Source: Mediterraneibacter glycyrrhizinilyticus (GTDB lineage: Bacteria > Bacillota > Clostridia > Lachnospirales > Lachnospiraceae). Taken from it: a stretch of DNA of 64,000 nucleotides. Below the pieces are notes generated by a model. The model was not told the DNA's origin and did not search any database. It worked only from the letters and a program-made list of their open reading frames with translations. Shown here one piece after another: positions 16,856-25,065 of this stretch; the first letter of the stretch is position 1, and each line of letters begins with the position of its first letter. The translations under genes and the position numbers were made by a program. The stretch is taken from NCBI RefSeq assembly GCF_016902345.1, contig NZ_JACJLR010000001.1, forward strand, positions 1 through 64,000, read 5' to 3'.

Positions 16856-17695
16856 ATGAAACGAAGACTTGTCTTTCTGCTGGCAGGAGCCGTGTTCCTG
16901 CTGGGCGGATGCAGAGCGGCTGGGAACGGTGGGACTTCAGAGGAGGCGCCCGGTAATGTGACAGAAGGCACGGAAGAATACAGAGGATTTACCCTGGATA
17001 ATGTGCTGCACTCGGAAGATGGCGGGGACATCCACTATAACCTTTATGTCCCGGACAGTTATGACGGGAGCGAGCCATGTGCCATATTTTTTACGCTTCC
17101 CGGATATGAAGGGCTGTATTTCCAGGGAGTGGGAGAGAACCTGTACAGCGAAGACTTTGGATTCACTGCGCAGGAATACGATCCGGAGATGATCATCGTT
17201 GCGCCCCAGCTTTCAGACTGGGGAGAGACGTCGGCGGACCAGACGATCGCGCTGGTGGAATATTTCCTTGCAAATTACAGGATCGATGAAGACCGGGTAT
17301 ATGCCGAAGGATATTCCGGCGGCGGGGAGACCCTGTCCCAGGTGATGGGGAAGAGACCGGACCTTTTTACAGCTTATCTCCAGTGCAGTTCCCAGTGGGA
17401 CGGAGATTATGGACCGGTGGTGGACAGCAGGCTTCCGGTGTATTTTGTCATAGGAGAAGACGATGAGTATTATGGATCGGAGCCCTCGAAAGAAGCCTAT
17501 GAGACGCTGCGTGACATGTACAGAGAGGACGGGCTGGCTGATGAGGAGATTGACAGCCTGCTCGTACTGGATGTAAAAGATGCGGAGTATTTTGAAAGCA
17601 GGGGAGTGGAGTATCAGCACGGCGGCGGGAACCTGTTCGCTGCGGACGGGGAGATCATGGGATGGCTCTTCGGAAAAGATAAAATGTATTATTGA
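16856..17695 (+). CDS. alpha/beta-hydrolase-fold lipoprotein (prolyl-oligopeptidase-like esterase)
   Basis: The lipoprotein has 279 residues. ATG 16856 has AGGAG ten bases upstream. It begins with a signal peptide and lipobox LGGC (Cys at residue 19), then a linker and a complete hydrolase core: oxyanion-side FTLPGYEGLYF, nucleophile elbow EGYSGGGETLS with the catalytic Ser, an acidic region GEDDEYYG and a late QHGGGN with the probable catalytic His. It would act outside the membrane on esters or peptides. The substrate is unknown. It lies between damaged hydrolase genes and the LysR gene at 17768. Confidence 0.88.
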   Translation: MKRRLVFLLAGAVFLLGGCRAAGNGGTSEEAPGNVTEGTEEYRGFTLDNVLHSEDGGDIHYNLYVPDSYDGSEPCAIFFTLPGYEGLYFQGVGENLYSEDFGFTAQEYDPEMIIVAPQLSDWGETSADQTIALVEYFLANYRIDEDRVYAEGYSGGGETLSQVMGKRPDLFTAYLQCSSQWDGDYGPVVDSRLPVYFVIGEDDEYYGSEPSKEAYETLRDMYREDGLADEEIDSLLVLDVKDAEYFESRGVEYQHGGGNLFAADGEIMGWLFGKDKMYY

Positions 17696-17767
17696 CAGCA
17701 GTCTCCGGCTGAAATATAGTTTTAGTTGTAGGAGAAATGAAGTGGATTCTGGAAAGGAGACTGTTCT

Positions 17768-18655
17768 ATGTATAACCTGCAGCTTGAGACTTTTATCGTT
17801 GTGGCGGACCTGGGAAGCTTTAACAAGGCGGCTGAGGCGCTCTATATCACTCCGCCCGCTGTCACGAAACAGATCAATCTCCTGGAAAAGGATCTGGGAC
17901 TGAAGCTTTTTATCCGGACGCACCGGGGATTGACGCTGACGGAGGCTGGAAAGTCCCTGTATAAAGATGCCAAGTATATCATCCAGTACTGCAAGGAGTC
18001 TGTTGAGCGGGCGAAGAAAGCGATGCAGGAAAAGGATAACGTGATCCGGATCGGAACATCCCCCATGACACCGGCGGCGCCGCTGGTCCAGGCATGGTCC
18101 CGGGTGCAGAAGGACCATCCTGATATCAAACTCCAGATGGTCCCCTATATGAACAGCCTGGAGAATGCCAGAGAGATCCTCAAGAACCTGGGGAAGAATA
18201 TCGATGTGGTGGCAGGGATCTTTGACGAGACCATGCTCAAACTCCGGCAGTGCGCGGGAATGGAACTGTCCAGACAGCGGATCTGCTGTGCAGTCTCCAT
18301 CAATCACCGCCTGGCTGAAAAAGACGTCCTTACATTTGACGATCTGCATGGGGAGAATTTTCTCATGATGCACCGGGGATGGAGCAACTATGTGGATGAG
18401 CTGCGGGACGATATCTGGAAGAACCATCCGCAGATCCATGTGATCGATTTTGATATCTACAGTGTGGATATCTTTAACCAGTGTGAGAACAGCAATGATA
18501 TCCTTATGGTGGTGGAGAACTGGAAGGAGGTCCATCCTCTCCTGAAGGTGATCCCGGTGGAGTGGAAATATACCATTCCGTATGGAGTCCTGTATTCTCC
18601 GGAACCGTCTGACCTGGTGAAACGTTTTCTGAAAGCGGTGAAAAAAGCGGTATAA
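17768..18655 (+). CDS. LysR-family transcriptional regulator
   Basis: This 295-residue regulator is full length, unlike the LysR gene at 774. The HTH is FNKAAEALYITPPAVTKQINLLEKDLGLKLF (residues 17-48), followed by the wing motif RGLTLTEAGK and the linker helix, then a substrate-binding-like effector domain beginning at VIRIGTSPMT. GGAAAGGAG precedes the ATG. It sits between esterase genes and the second hydrolase/dehydrogenase pair and probably controls this cluster. The terminator-promoter module just downstream (18685-18741) ends its transcript. Confidence 0.93.
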   Translation: MYNLQLETFIVVADLGSFNKAAEALYITPPAVTKQINLLEKDLGLKLFIRTHRGLTLTEAGKSLYKDAKYIIQYCKESVERAKKAMQEKDNVIRIGTSPMTPAAPLVQAWSRVQKDHPDIKLQMVPYMNSLENAREILKNLGKNIDVVAGIFDETMLKLRQCAGMELSRQRICCAVSINHRLAEKDVLTFDDLHGENFLMMHRGWSNYVDELRDDIWKNHPQIHVIDFDIYSVDIFNQCENSNDILMVVENWKEVHPLLKVIPVEWKYTIPYGVLYSPEPSDLVKRFLKAVKKAV

Positions 18656-18684
18656 ATATACTGCGTGTTCAGTATAAAATAAAA

Positions 18685-18741
18685 GGTAATAACTGCGAAA
18701 CTAATGGAGACTTCTGGTGAAGTCTCTTTTTTTCTATAATT
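18685..18741 (+). promoter_or_regulatory. compact terminator-promoter module (copy 1)
   Basis: A stem-loop (gagacttc 18707-18714 with gaagtctc 18719-18726) and seven T residues end the LysR transcript. The T-run directly adjoins TATAAT (18735-18740), so the next promoter starts inside the terminator. The whole 57-bp module matches another at 33190-33246 at 47 of 57 positions, without gaps and with paired changes in the stem. Both copies precede lipoprotein genes. Confidence 0.8.
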
Positions 18742-18787
18742 GAGACAGTTAGAAAAACGAAAATATCATTACAGGAGGTTTGGAGAT

Positions 18788-19399
18788 ATGAAAAGAATGA
18801 CAGCGGTCCTGCTCCTGGTGTTATCACTCGGCATAACGGGATGTTCTGCCGGGACAGATGGTTCCGGGAACGGAGTGGAAACAGCGCAGACAGAGCAGGA
18901 GGAAGGACAGGCGGGAAGCGGCACAGAAGATGCCGGACCGGAGACAGAAGAGGGAGAGGGCGTCGCCTGCGAGGACCTTGCGGCGGCGATCACGTTTATC
19001 TTTGAACATGCCGATGAGCTGGGCGTCAGCACAGACTGCTACTCCCTGTGGGGAGGCTCTGCGGGAGTCAGGATGGCAGCCTATCTCGGATCTTACGGTC
19101 CGGAGGCTTACGGTGGGGAAGACCTGCCCCGCCCCGGCGCTGTGATCATGCAGTACACCGGACACACGGACTATACAGAGAATGACCCGCCCACATATGC
19201 CTGTGTGGGAGAGAATGACGGCATCGCGAACTGGCACACTATGGAACAGCGGATCGAGAACCTGGAAGCGGACGGGATCGAGACAGAGTTTCATCACTAT
19301 CCGGATCTGCAGCACGGGTTCGGACTGGGCATTGGTACGTCTGCGGAAGGCTGGATCGACGATGCCGTTGATTTCTGGCAGGAGCAGATCGACAAGTGA
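18788..19399 (+). CDS. lipoprotein with truncated alpha/beta hydrolase domain
   Basis: The 203-residue product starts at ATG 18788 (AGGAGG at 18774-18779) with a lipoprotein signal (lipobox ITGC) and an acidic linker. It then enters a hydrolase at ACEDLAAAITFIFEHADELGV. The nucleophile elbow WGGSAG and the late His in LQHGFGLGIG are present. The first third of the fold, with the GGGF oxyanion segment seen in the paralog at 15870-15920, is absent. The frame is kept. It may be an internal deletion that fused the export signal to the hydrolase core. Activity is doubtful. Confidence 0.75.
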   Translation: MKRMTAVLLLVLSLGITGCSAGTDGSGNGVETAQTEQEEGQAGSGTEDAGPETEEGEGVACEDLAAAITFIFEHADELGVSTDCYSLWGGSAGVRMAAYLGSYGPEAYGGEDLPRPGAVIMQYTGHTDYTENDPPTYACVGENDGIANWHTMEQRIENLEADGIETEFHHYPDLQHGFGLGIGTSAEGWIDDAVDFWQEQIDK

Positions 19400-19473
19400 T
19401 GCCGGAACAAGGTCAAAATGGCAGGAGCAGTTCAGTAAGTGCTGCCGGCTGACAGCAGGAGGGAAAACAGGAT

Positions 19474-20640
19474 ATGAATAATTTTATCTATGAAAATAAA
19501 ACAAAAGTCTACTTCGGACGGGGCTGCGTGAAGGAATTTCTGACCTGTCTGGTGAGGGATTACGATACGGTCATGATGGCGTACGGTCAGGGGTCGGTCA
19601 AAAGGAACGGGATCTATGATGAAGTCCTCAATATCCTGATGAGAGAAGGAAAAAAGGTAGTGGAGTTTTCCGGCATCATGCCCAACCCCACGTATCAGAA
19701 AGTCCTGGAGGGCGCTGGGCTTGTAAAGGAACACCAGGTGCAGATGATCCTGGGGATCGGCGGCGGCTCTGTCATGGACTGTGCAAAAGCGGTGTCCCTT
19801 GCGTCGGGATTCGAAGGCGATGCCTGGGAAAATTTCTGGGAGAGGAAAGGGATCATTGATTTTGATCTGATCCCGGTGGGCGTGATCCCGACAAACGCGG
19901 GAACCGGGAGTGAGTGCAACGGAGCGGCAGTCATCACCAATGAAGAAAGGAAAGTGAAGACAGGATACGATTATCCTGCATGCAATCCCAAATTCGCTCT
20001 GATGGATCCGGCGTATACCTTCAGCGTGCCAAAGGAGCAGATGGCGGCGGGGGCGTTTGACAGTCTTTCTCATATGATGGAGACCTATTTCAGTGAGCCG
20101 GATGAGCGGAATGTATCGGATGAGATCTCTGAGGCGCTGATGCGCAGCGTCATCAGAGATCTCAGGCAGGCGTTGAAGGATCCGGAAGATTATATGGCAA
20201 GGAGCAATCTGTTCTGGGACTCCACATTGTCGGAAAACCGTCTGATCAAGATGGGGAAGAAATGTGACTTTACCAGCCACCTTATGGAGCATCAGATTGG
20301 CGCTTACACAGACTGTGACCACGGACGGGGGATGGCGGTGCTGCATCCGGTGTATTACCGGCATATCTTCAGAGACGGGCTTGGCAAATTTGCGAGATTT
20401 GCCCGGAATGTGTGGGAGATCACGCCGGAGGGAAAGAGCGGGGAAGAACTGGCGGCGGCAGGCATCGACGCGCTGGCAGCGTTTATCCGTGAGATCGGAC
20501 TTCCCACAACGCTCCGGGAGCTGGGAGTGGAGGACAGAAAACAACTCAGAGAGATCGCGGCGTCCTGCCATTATTCTCCGGGAGGATACCGGAGGCTGGA
20601 TGCGGCAGAAGTGTTGGAGATCTTTGAGGAGTGCTTCTGA
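19474..20640 (+). CDS. iron-containing alcohol dehydrogenase, paralog
   Basis: This 388-residue enzyme has the same layout as the protein at 14219: N-terminal Rossmann domain with GGGSVMDCAKAV, and a metal site in AGAFDSLSHMMETYF plus SHLMEHQIGAYTDCDHGRGMAVLHP. Both paralogs share long motifs such as KNGIYDEV/KRNGIYDEV and GIM.NPTY, so they arose by duplication. It reduces aldehydes with NAD(P)H. The start follows AGGAGGG after a short gap from the hydrolase lipoprotein, so they are probably co-transcribed from the promoter at 18735. Confidence 0.92.
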   Translation: MNNFIYENKTKVYFGRGCVKEFLTCLVRDYDTVMMAYGQGSVKRNGIYDEVLNILMREGKKVVEFSGIMPNPTYQKVLEGAGLVKEHQVQMILGIGGGSVMDCAKAVSLASGFEGDAWENFWERKGIIDFDLIPVGVIPTNAGTGSECNGAAVITNEERKVKTGYDYPACNPKFALMDPAYTFSVPKEQMAAGAFDSLSHMMETYFSEPDERNVSDEISEALMRSVIRDLRQALKDPEDYMARSNLFWDSTLSENRLIKMGKKCDFTSHLMEHQIGAYTDCDHGRGMAVLHPVYYRHIFRDGLGKFARFARNVWEITPEGKSGEELAAAGIDALAAFIREIGLPTTLRELGVEDRKQLREIAASCHYSPGGYRRLDAAEVLEIFEECF

Positions 20641-20664
20641 GGGAAATGGAGAAATTTTTATCTG

Positions 20665-20693
20665 TTGAGATTTCTGTAATGACATGTTATAGT
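20665..20693 (+). promoter_or_regulatory. promoter of the HTH-HATPase-DUF4325 gene
   Basis: TTGAGA (20665-20670), a 17-bp spacer and TATAGT (20688-20693) form a convincing sigma-A promoter about 50 bp before the start codon. Confidence 0.65.
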
Positions 20694-20741
20694 TTTAAAT
20701 ATAGAAGATATAGTTATGATAAAAGAGATTAAGGTGATAAG

Positions 20742-21797
20742 ATGTCGTTTACAGAGGAAAAAAGAAGTGCGATCCGAAAATATATGCTGGATAAGATCCG
20801 CGGCGGAGATACAGAGTTTATCAGGAAGACGGCAGAAAATTTTGCGATCTCGGAGACTTCTGTAAGAAGATATCTGCGGGAATGCCGTGAAAAAGAAATA
20901 CTGGAGGAAGACAGGGAGGTGCCGACTGGGTTCCGGCTCAGAACGGTCAGTGAAACCTGGAAGGTGGAAAATAACGGCATGCTGGAAGAAGATGCGCTTT
21001 TCTGGAAAAAGATCATGCCATTCCTTGAAGGTCTGCCGAAAAATGTACAGGATATCTGGGCGTATGCATTTACAGAGATCATGAACAACGCGATCGATCA
21101 TTCCGCAGGTGACCAGATCATATTTTCCCTGCAAAAGGATGCACTTTTTACTGAGATCTCAATTGCAGATAACGGAATAGGCATCTTCCGGAATATACAG
21201 AGATATGCAGATGAAAAATATGGAGTGAATCTGGAGCGGGAGCAGGCAGCACTGGAATTATACAAGGGAAGAATGACGACAGATCCGCAGAGACATTCCG
21301 GAGAGGGGATATTTTTCGTGTCGAAGATGCTCACGGAGTTTGCTATCTGGTCCGAGGATACCGTATATTCCTATCGATGCGATGACCGGGAACGGTTTGT
21401 GCGGTCGCACCTGATCTCTTATTATACGAAGGTGGAGGGGATAGGAACCATGGCTTTGATGAAACTGGAGAATGGGGCAACAAGGACGTCCCGGGAAGTG
21501 TTCGATGAATTTGCACCGCTGGAAGAAGGTTTTGTAAAGACTCTGATCCCTGTGCGGGATATGTGCCCTCTGGGGGACCCGGTTGCGCGGTCCCAGGCGA
21601 GAAGGATACTGCGCAGGCTGGACGAATTCCGGGAGATCATCTTTGATTTCCGGGGGATCAGTTTCATGGGACAGGGATTTGCGGATGAAGTGTTCCGGGT
21701 GTTCCAGAATGCATATCCTGATATCAAGCTGACGGTGATCAATGCGAATGCCTCGGTGGAGGGGATGATCAGGCATGTGAAGAGAGGGAAAATGTAA
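20742..21797 (+). CDS. HTH - histidine-kinase-type ATPase - DUF4325 (STAS-like) protein
   Basis: The 351-residue protein joins three parts. Residues 1-55 look like a DNA-binding helix-turn-helix (FAISETSVRRYLRECREKEIL). Residues 95-240 form a GHKL ATPase with N-box EIMNNAIDHS, DNGIG (G1) and a SGEGIFF motif (G2). Residues 270-351 match the DUF4325/STAS-like fold (FDFRGISFMGQGFADEVFRVF). There is no dimerisation His box, so it is not a normal sensor kinase. The anti-sigma-factor-like ATPase together with the STAS-like part resembles a switch in which partner and regulator are fused. Role unknown. It is complete and monocistronic. Confidence 0.8.
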   Translation: MSFTEEKRSAIRKYMLDKIRGGDTEFIRKTAENFAISETSVRRYLRECREKEILEEDREVPTGFRLRTVSETWKVENNGMLEEDALFWKKIMPFLEGLPKNVQDIWAYAFTEIMNNAIDHSAGDQIIFSLQKDALFTEISIADNGIGIFRNIQRYADEKYGVNLEREQAALELYKGRMTTDPQRHSGEGIFFVSKMLTEFAIWSEDTVYSYRCDDRERFVRSHLISYYTKVEGIGTMALMKLENGATRTSREVFDEFAPLEEGFVKTLIPVRDMCPLGDPVARSQARRILRRLDEFREIIFDFRGISFMGQGFADEVFRVFQNAYPDIKLTVINANASVEGMIRHVKRGKM

Positions 21798-21821
21798 GAA
21801 ATTACTGTCACACAATAAATT

Positions 21822-21858
21822 AACGCTCTGCGGAAGCTTCTGGCTTTCTCAGAGCGTT
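21822..21858. terminator. bidirectional terminator between converging genes
   Basis: A perfect 9-bp stem (aacgctctg, 21822-21830, with cagagcgtt, 21850-21858) has an A/T-rich flank on each side (TTGATTTTG after it and an A/T-rich segment before it). It serves the ATPase gene on the plus strand and HxlR on the minus strand. Confidence 0.8.
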
Positions 21859-21867
21859 GATTTTGAA

Positions 21868-22206
21868 TCAAATCTGATGCTGCTGAAATTTGGTTTTATA
21901 TTCCGTCCCCCACTGTTCCATCGCATCAAGGATCGGTTTCATGGATTCCCCCAGCGGCGTCAGGGAATACTCCACCTTGGGCGGGACTTCCGGATAGACG
22001 GTCCGGCTGACGAGCCCGTCCTCCTCCATCACACGCAGGCTGTCTGTGAGCACTTTCTGGCTGATGCCCTCCAGGTCCCGGCGAAGCTCGTTGAAACGCC
22101 AGGGGCGCATAAGGAGATCGCGGAGGATCAGGAGTTTCCACTTGCTCCCGATGAGCTGGACTGTAGTTGCAACCGGACATGCCGGCATCTCTTCTTTTGT
22201 CAGCAT
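21868..22206 (-). CDS. HxlR-family winged-helix regulator
   Basis: The protein has 112 residues with the single-domain HxlR fold: CPVATTVQLIGSKWKLLILRDLL near residues 10-32 with the conserved Cys10, then the recognition helix region FNELRRDLEGISQKVLTDSLRVM and the wing PPKVEYSLTPLG. Many HxlR proteins sense electrophiles or thiol stress through this Cys. Its operator could be the GGTTACT-N4-AGTAACC inverted repeat at 23669-23686, which has the symmetry known for this family, in front of the radical-SAM locus. No closely matching site is seen in its own upstream region. Confidence 0.92.
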   Translation of the reverse strand: MLTKEEMPACPVATTVQLIGSKWKLLILRDLLMRPWRFNELRRDLEGISQKVLTDSLRVMEEDGLVSRTVYPEVPPKVEYSLTPLGESMKPILDAMEQWGTEYKTKFQQHQI

Positions 22207-22514
22207 TCTTTCACCTCTTTCTTCTGCATGTAACTGATGTATTCCATGCGGATGATGAGCCCTTCCACTTTAAGCATACTAAATTAACCCGGAAGAGACA
22301 AGATACAAATTAAATCTCGGATTGTAATTCTCTGTCAGATATTATATCCTTGGCTTACGATATCGGCAGTGTTCTTACTGTCTTTTTATCACAGCCGTAA
22401 GGCTTCTCATTTTCGGAGCTTCTCTTCGAAGCGGTTACCCGATGATGGATGGAACAATGAAAAAGTAAATGGCATCGAGTATTTTGATGCCGAAGCACAG
22501 AGGAGGAAATGCGT
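22207..22514. other. divergent intergenic region with small hairpin
   Basis: No gene was found. It carries the 5' regions of HxlR (minus) and the Rpn-type gene (plus). A small hairpin (ggcatc 22471-22476 with gatgcc 22486-22491) sits just before the ribosome site of the plus-strand gene and may affect its translation. No promoter with both boxes was recognised. Confidence 0.5.
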
Positions 22515-23546
22515 ATGGTAAATGTGCTGCAACAGTGCTTTCCGGAGATTCGGTCACGGGAAGCTGTTCTCAGGGAAATCTCAGAGAATGAAAACCTTTA
22601 TTTAATCTGGCAGAACTGGAATGAAAGACAGCAGAAAGAATTTCTTGATTTTTGTACAGGAGCGAAAGGAATCAAGATCCTTTACGATTCATTCTTCAAG
22701 GAAATCATGGATCCGGAGACGGCGCCGGAGCGGCTGGAAGAACTGCTTTCCCTGATTCTCAGGCAGAAAATAACGATCCTGAAGGTTTTGCCAAACGATT
22801 CTACAAGAATCGCGGATGAGAATTCGCTGGTCATCATGGATATCGTGATCGAGCTGGAAGACCACAGTATAGCAAATGTGGAAGTTCAGAAGCTGGGATA
22901 TAAGTTCCCGGGGCAGAGAGCGGCGTGTTACTCTTCGGATCTGCTGTTACGACAGTATAAGAGGATAAGAGGGGAGAAGGGGAAGCGTTTCAGTTACCGT
23001 GATATCAAAAAGGTGTATACGGTCGTATTTTACGAGCACAGCCCGGCAGAGTTTCACCGTTTCCCGGGACATTTTATCCACCGGTCTTCACAGAAGACGG
23101 ATACCGGACTTGAGATCGATCTGCTGCAGGAGTACATATTTATCCCGCTTGACAATTTCCGCAGGATTCTTCACAATAGGGGTATCAAAGACAAGCTGGA
23201 TGCATGGCTGACATTCCTGAGTGTGGACGAACCTGAGATGATCATGAAGCTGATCACGGATTATCCGCAGTTCAGGAAATATTATGAGGAAGTCTATCAG
23301 TTGTGCCAGAATACGGAAAGGGTGATGGAGATGTTTTCTAAAGAACTGCAGGAGCTGGATCGAAATACAGTGCAGTATATGGTTGATGAGATGCAGGAAA
23401 CGATTGATGCACAGAAGGAGGATTTGAGTAAACAGCAGGATGTGATCAGCGAACAGCAGAAGAGACTTAGCCGGCAGGAAGCGGAACTTGCTGAAAAGGA
23501 TAAGGAAATTGAGAAATTAAAAGCCTGTCTTTACGGTAAAAAATGA
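22515..23546 (+). CDS. Rpn-family PD-(D/E)XK nuclease (transposase-like)
   Basis: The protein has 343 residues. ATG 22515 is chosen over ATG 22509 because AGGAGG at 22501-22506 lies eight bases before it. The nuclease core has the acidic residue in VIMDIVIEL and the ExQ motif in NVEVQKLGYKFPGQRAACYSSDLL near residues 110-145. The C-terminal 60 residues are a highly charged coiled coil rich in Gln and Glu. Known Rpn proteins stimulate RecA-independent recombination. That is relevant here because this window contains many precise internal deletions. Length is normal. A truncated relative starts the window. Confidence 0.85.
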   Translation: MVNVLQQCFPEIRSREAVLREISENENLYLIWQNWNERQQKEFLDFCTGAKGIKILYDSFFKEIMDPETAPERLEELLSLILRQKITILKVLPNDSTRIADENSLVIMDIVIELEDHSIANVEVQKLGYKFPGQRAACYSSDLLLRQYKRIRGEKGKRFSYRDIKKVYTVVFYEHSPAEFHRFPGHFIHRSSQKTDTGLEIDLLQEYIFIPLDNFRRILHNRGIKDKLDAWLTFLSVDEPEMIMKLITDYPQFRKYYEEVYQLCQNTERVMEMFSKELQELDRNTVQYMVDEMQETIDAQKEDLSKQQDVISEQQKRLSRQEAELAEKDKEIEKLKACLYGKK

Positions 23547-23586
23547 GAGACCGGATAAGAGAATCCGTCTAAAACTGGTAGAAAGG

Positions 23587-23628
23587 GGCGTGTCACACGA
23601 GGGATCTTATTCCTTCGTGCGGCACGCC
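23587..23628 (+). terminator. hairpin after the Rpn-type gene
   Basis: A bipartite stem (ggcgtg with cacgcc outside, cacgaggg with ccttcgtg inside) forms a long hairpin. The T-tract is weak (TGTTTGCGTTCT), so termination is probable but not certain. Confidence 0.6.
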
Positions 23629-23656
23629 TGTTTGCGTTCTGTCTGTAAAGAACTAT

Positions 23657-23713
23657 AAAGTACGCAAAGGTTACTTTTTAGTAACCAGGTAATAAAAAAG
23701 TGCGTACTTTTTT
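23657..23713 (+). promoter_or_regulatory. nested inverted repeat, candidate HxlR-type operator / attenuator
   Basis: The inner inverted repeat is ggttact/agtaacc (23669-23675 and 23680-23686, 4-bp spacer), with the TTACT..AGTAA symmetry typical of HxlR sites. The outer arms aaagtacgca (23657-23666) and tgcgtacttt (23701-23710) end in a T-run. As DNA it could bind the HxlR protein encoded 1.5 kb away. As RNA it could act as an attenuator for the radical-SAM locus. A TATAAA element precedes it at 23654. Confidence 0.6.
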
Positions 23714-23789
23714 GATGTAATCATCTATATTACAATAAAGCTGCAAACGGAAAGAGCGTTTGACGATAAGAAAACGGAGGTAGAACATT

Positions 23790-23936
23790 ATGGCACTTTC
23801 AAATCTCTTCGGATGGAGAAAAAAGGCAGATGCGGAGCCGGAGACAAATAGGTTTTGCATCACCTGGAACAGGATCCCGGCGGAAGAGCCGCCGGGAAGA
23901 GAGAAGAACATCCGGGAGGACCGGATTTTATCATAG
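23790..23936 (+). CDS. 48-residue peptide, candidate precursor of the radical-SAM maturase
   Basis: The small ORF starts MALSNLFGWRKKADAEPE and has CGGAGG nine bases before its ATG, a better signal than many genes here. It lies 93 bp before a SPASM radical-SAM gene in the same direction. The peptide has a basic-amphipathic amino part, one Cys and two Trp (FCITWNRIP at residues 22-30) and a charged tail. Peptide-modifying SPASM enzymes commonly have such a precursor upstream. No homologous precursor family was recognised with certainty, so its role is an inference. No leader cleavage site is evident. Confidence 0.5.
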   Translation: MALSNLFGWRKKADAEPETNRFCITWNRIPAEEPPGREKNIREDRILS

Positions 23937-24029
23937 ATCATTGTCAGATAACAAGGCAGAGTACACCCGTGCAGACCGACCGGCGCAGAAGTAAGTGTAT
24001 TCTGTCCGGCAGAAAGTGAGGAGGATTCC

Positions 24030-25064
24030 ATGAAACAGTATTTTTCTTTTCAGTGGCATATTACAGATGAGTGCGATCAGCGGTGCAAGCACTGCTATAT
24101 CTTTTCGGAGGACAACTGCAAAAAGCTGGATTCCATGAGCTGGGAGCAGATGCAGGAAACATTTCATAACTGTCTTGATTTTTGTAAGGTATATGACCGT
24201 CTGCCGTATTTTTATATCACCGGAGGGGATCCGATCCTGCATCCGGATTTCTGGAAACTTCTGGAGCTGATGAAAGAGAATGGGATCCCTTTCACCATCC
24301 TGGGAAATCCTTTCCATCTGGATGATGCGGTCTGTCAGAGATTAAAAGAGTATGGCTGTGAGAAGTATCAGCTTTCTCTGGACGGGATGAGAGAGACTCA
24401 TGACTGGTTCCGGAAACCGGGAAGTTTCGACATTAGCCTTGAGAAGATCGGGTGTATCAAAAGAGCCGGGATACGCGCTGTGGTCATGACAACCGTATCC
24501 GGGACGAATATCGATGAGATCCCGGATATCATCGATGCGGTCGTGGAACAGAAAGCGGATGTGTTTGCTTTTGCGAGATACTGTCCGACCAGCGGGGAGA
24601 AGGAGGTGGGGATCGAACCCGTGCGTTACAGAAAGCTTCTGGAAGACTGTGACCGGAAGTTCCGTAAATATGAAGCAGAGGGATGTGAGACCTATTTTAA
24701 CAAGAAAGATCATCTCTGGACACTGTACGAGTATGAGACAGGCGCGTTCCGGATCCCGGAGACAGTGGAAGAGGGGATGATATACGGAGGATGCAACTGC
24801 GGGAACTGTCATCTGACGATCCTTCCCACCGGGGATATCTTTGCATGCCGCAGAGTGCAGAACAGCAAGGTGGGAAATGTGTTCACCGACCGGATCGCAG
24901 ATGTGTGGATCTGTCAGATGGAGAAGTACCGGGATTATGCGAGATTTGAGAAATGTTCGAAATGCGAACTGCTGGCATGGTGCCGCGGATGTCCTGCTGT
25001 GGCGAGCGGAAGGGATGGAAATTTCTATGCGGCGGACCCGCAGTGCTGGAAGGAGGTTGTCTGA
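24030..25064 (+). CDS. radical-SAM/SPASM peptide maturase
   Basis: The protein has 344 residues. The radical-SAM cluster motif is CDQRCKHCYIF (CxxxCxxC, residues 11-18), followed by the YITGGDPILHPDFW substrate/SAM loop. The C-terminal SPASM region carries auxiliary-cluster cysteines in CNCGNC, CRR, CSKCELLAWCRGCPA and a final Cys. It resembles clostridial Cys-rich-peptide maturases of the CLI_3235 group, as judged from memory. Such enzymes install thioether or carbon cross-links on ribosomal peptides. GAGGAGG precedes the start. The nitroreductase gene starts two bases after its stop, so the two are co-translated. A possible precursor lies upstream. Confidence 0.88.
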   Translation: MKQYFSFQWHITDECDQRCKHCYIFSEDNCKKLDSMSWEQMQETFHNCLDFCKVYDRLPYFYITGGDPILHPDFWKLLELMKENGIPFTILGNPFHLDDAVCQRLKEYGCEKYQLSLDGMRETHDWFRKPGSFDISLEKIGCIKRAGIRAVVMTTVSGTNIDEIPDIIDAVVEQKADVFAFARYCPTSGEKEVGIEPVRYRKLLEDCDRKFRKYEAEGCETYFNKKDHLWTLYEYETGAFRIPETVEEGMIYGGCNCGNCHLTILPTGDIFACRRVQNSKVGNVFTDRIADVWICQMEKYRDYARFEKCSKCELLAWCRGCPAVASGRDGNFYAADPQCWKEVV

Positions 25065-25065
25065 G

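Noticed and set aside
17213-18535. 440-residue open frame on the minus strand
   Set aside because: It is antisense to the intact LysR and esterase genes, has low-complexity His/Leu-rich composition and no ribosome site.
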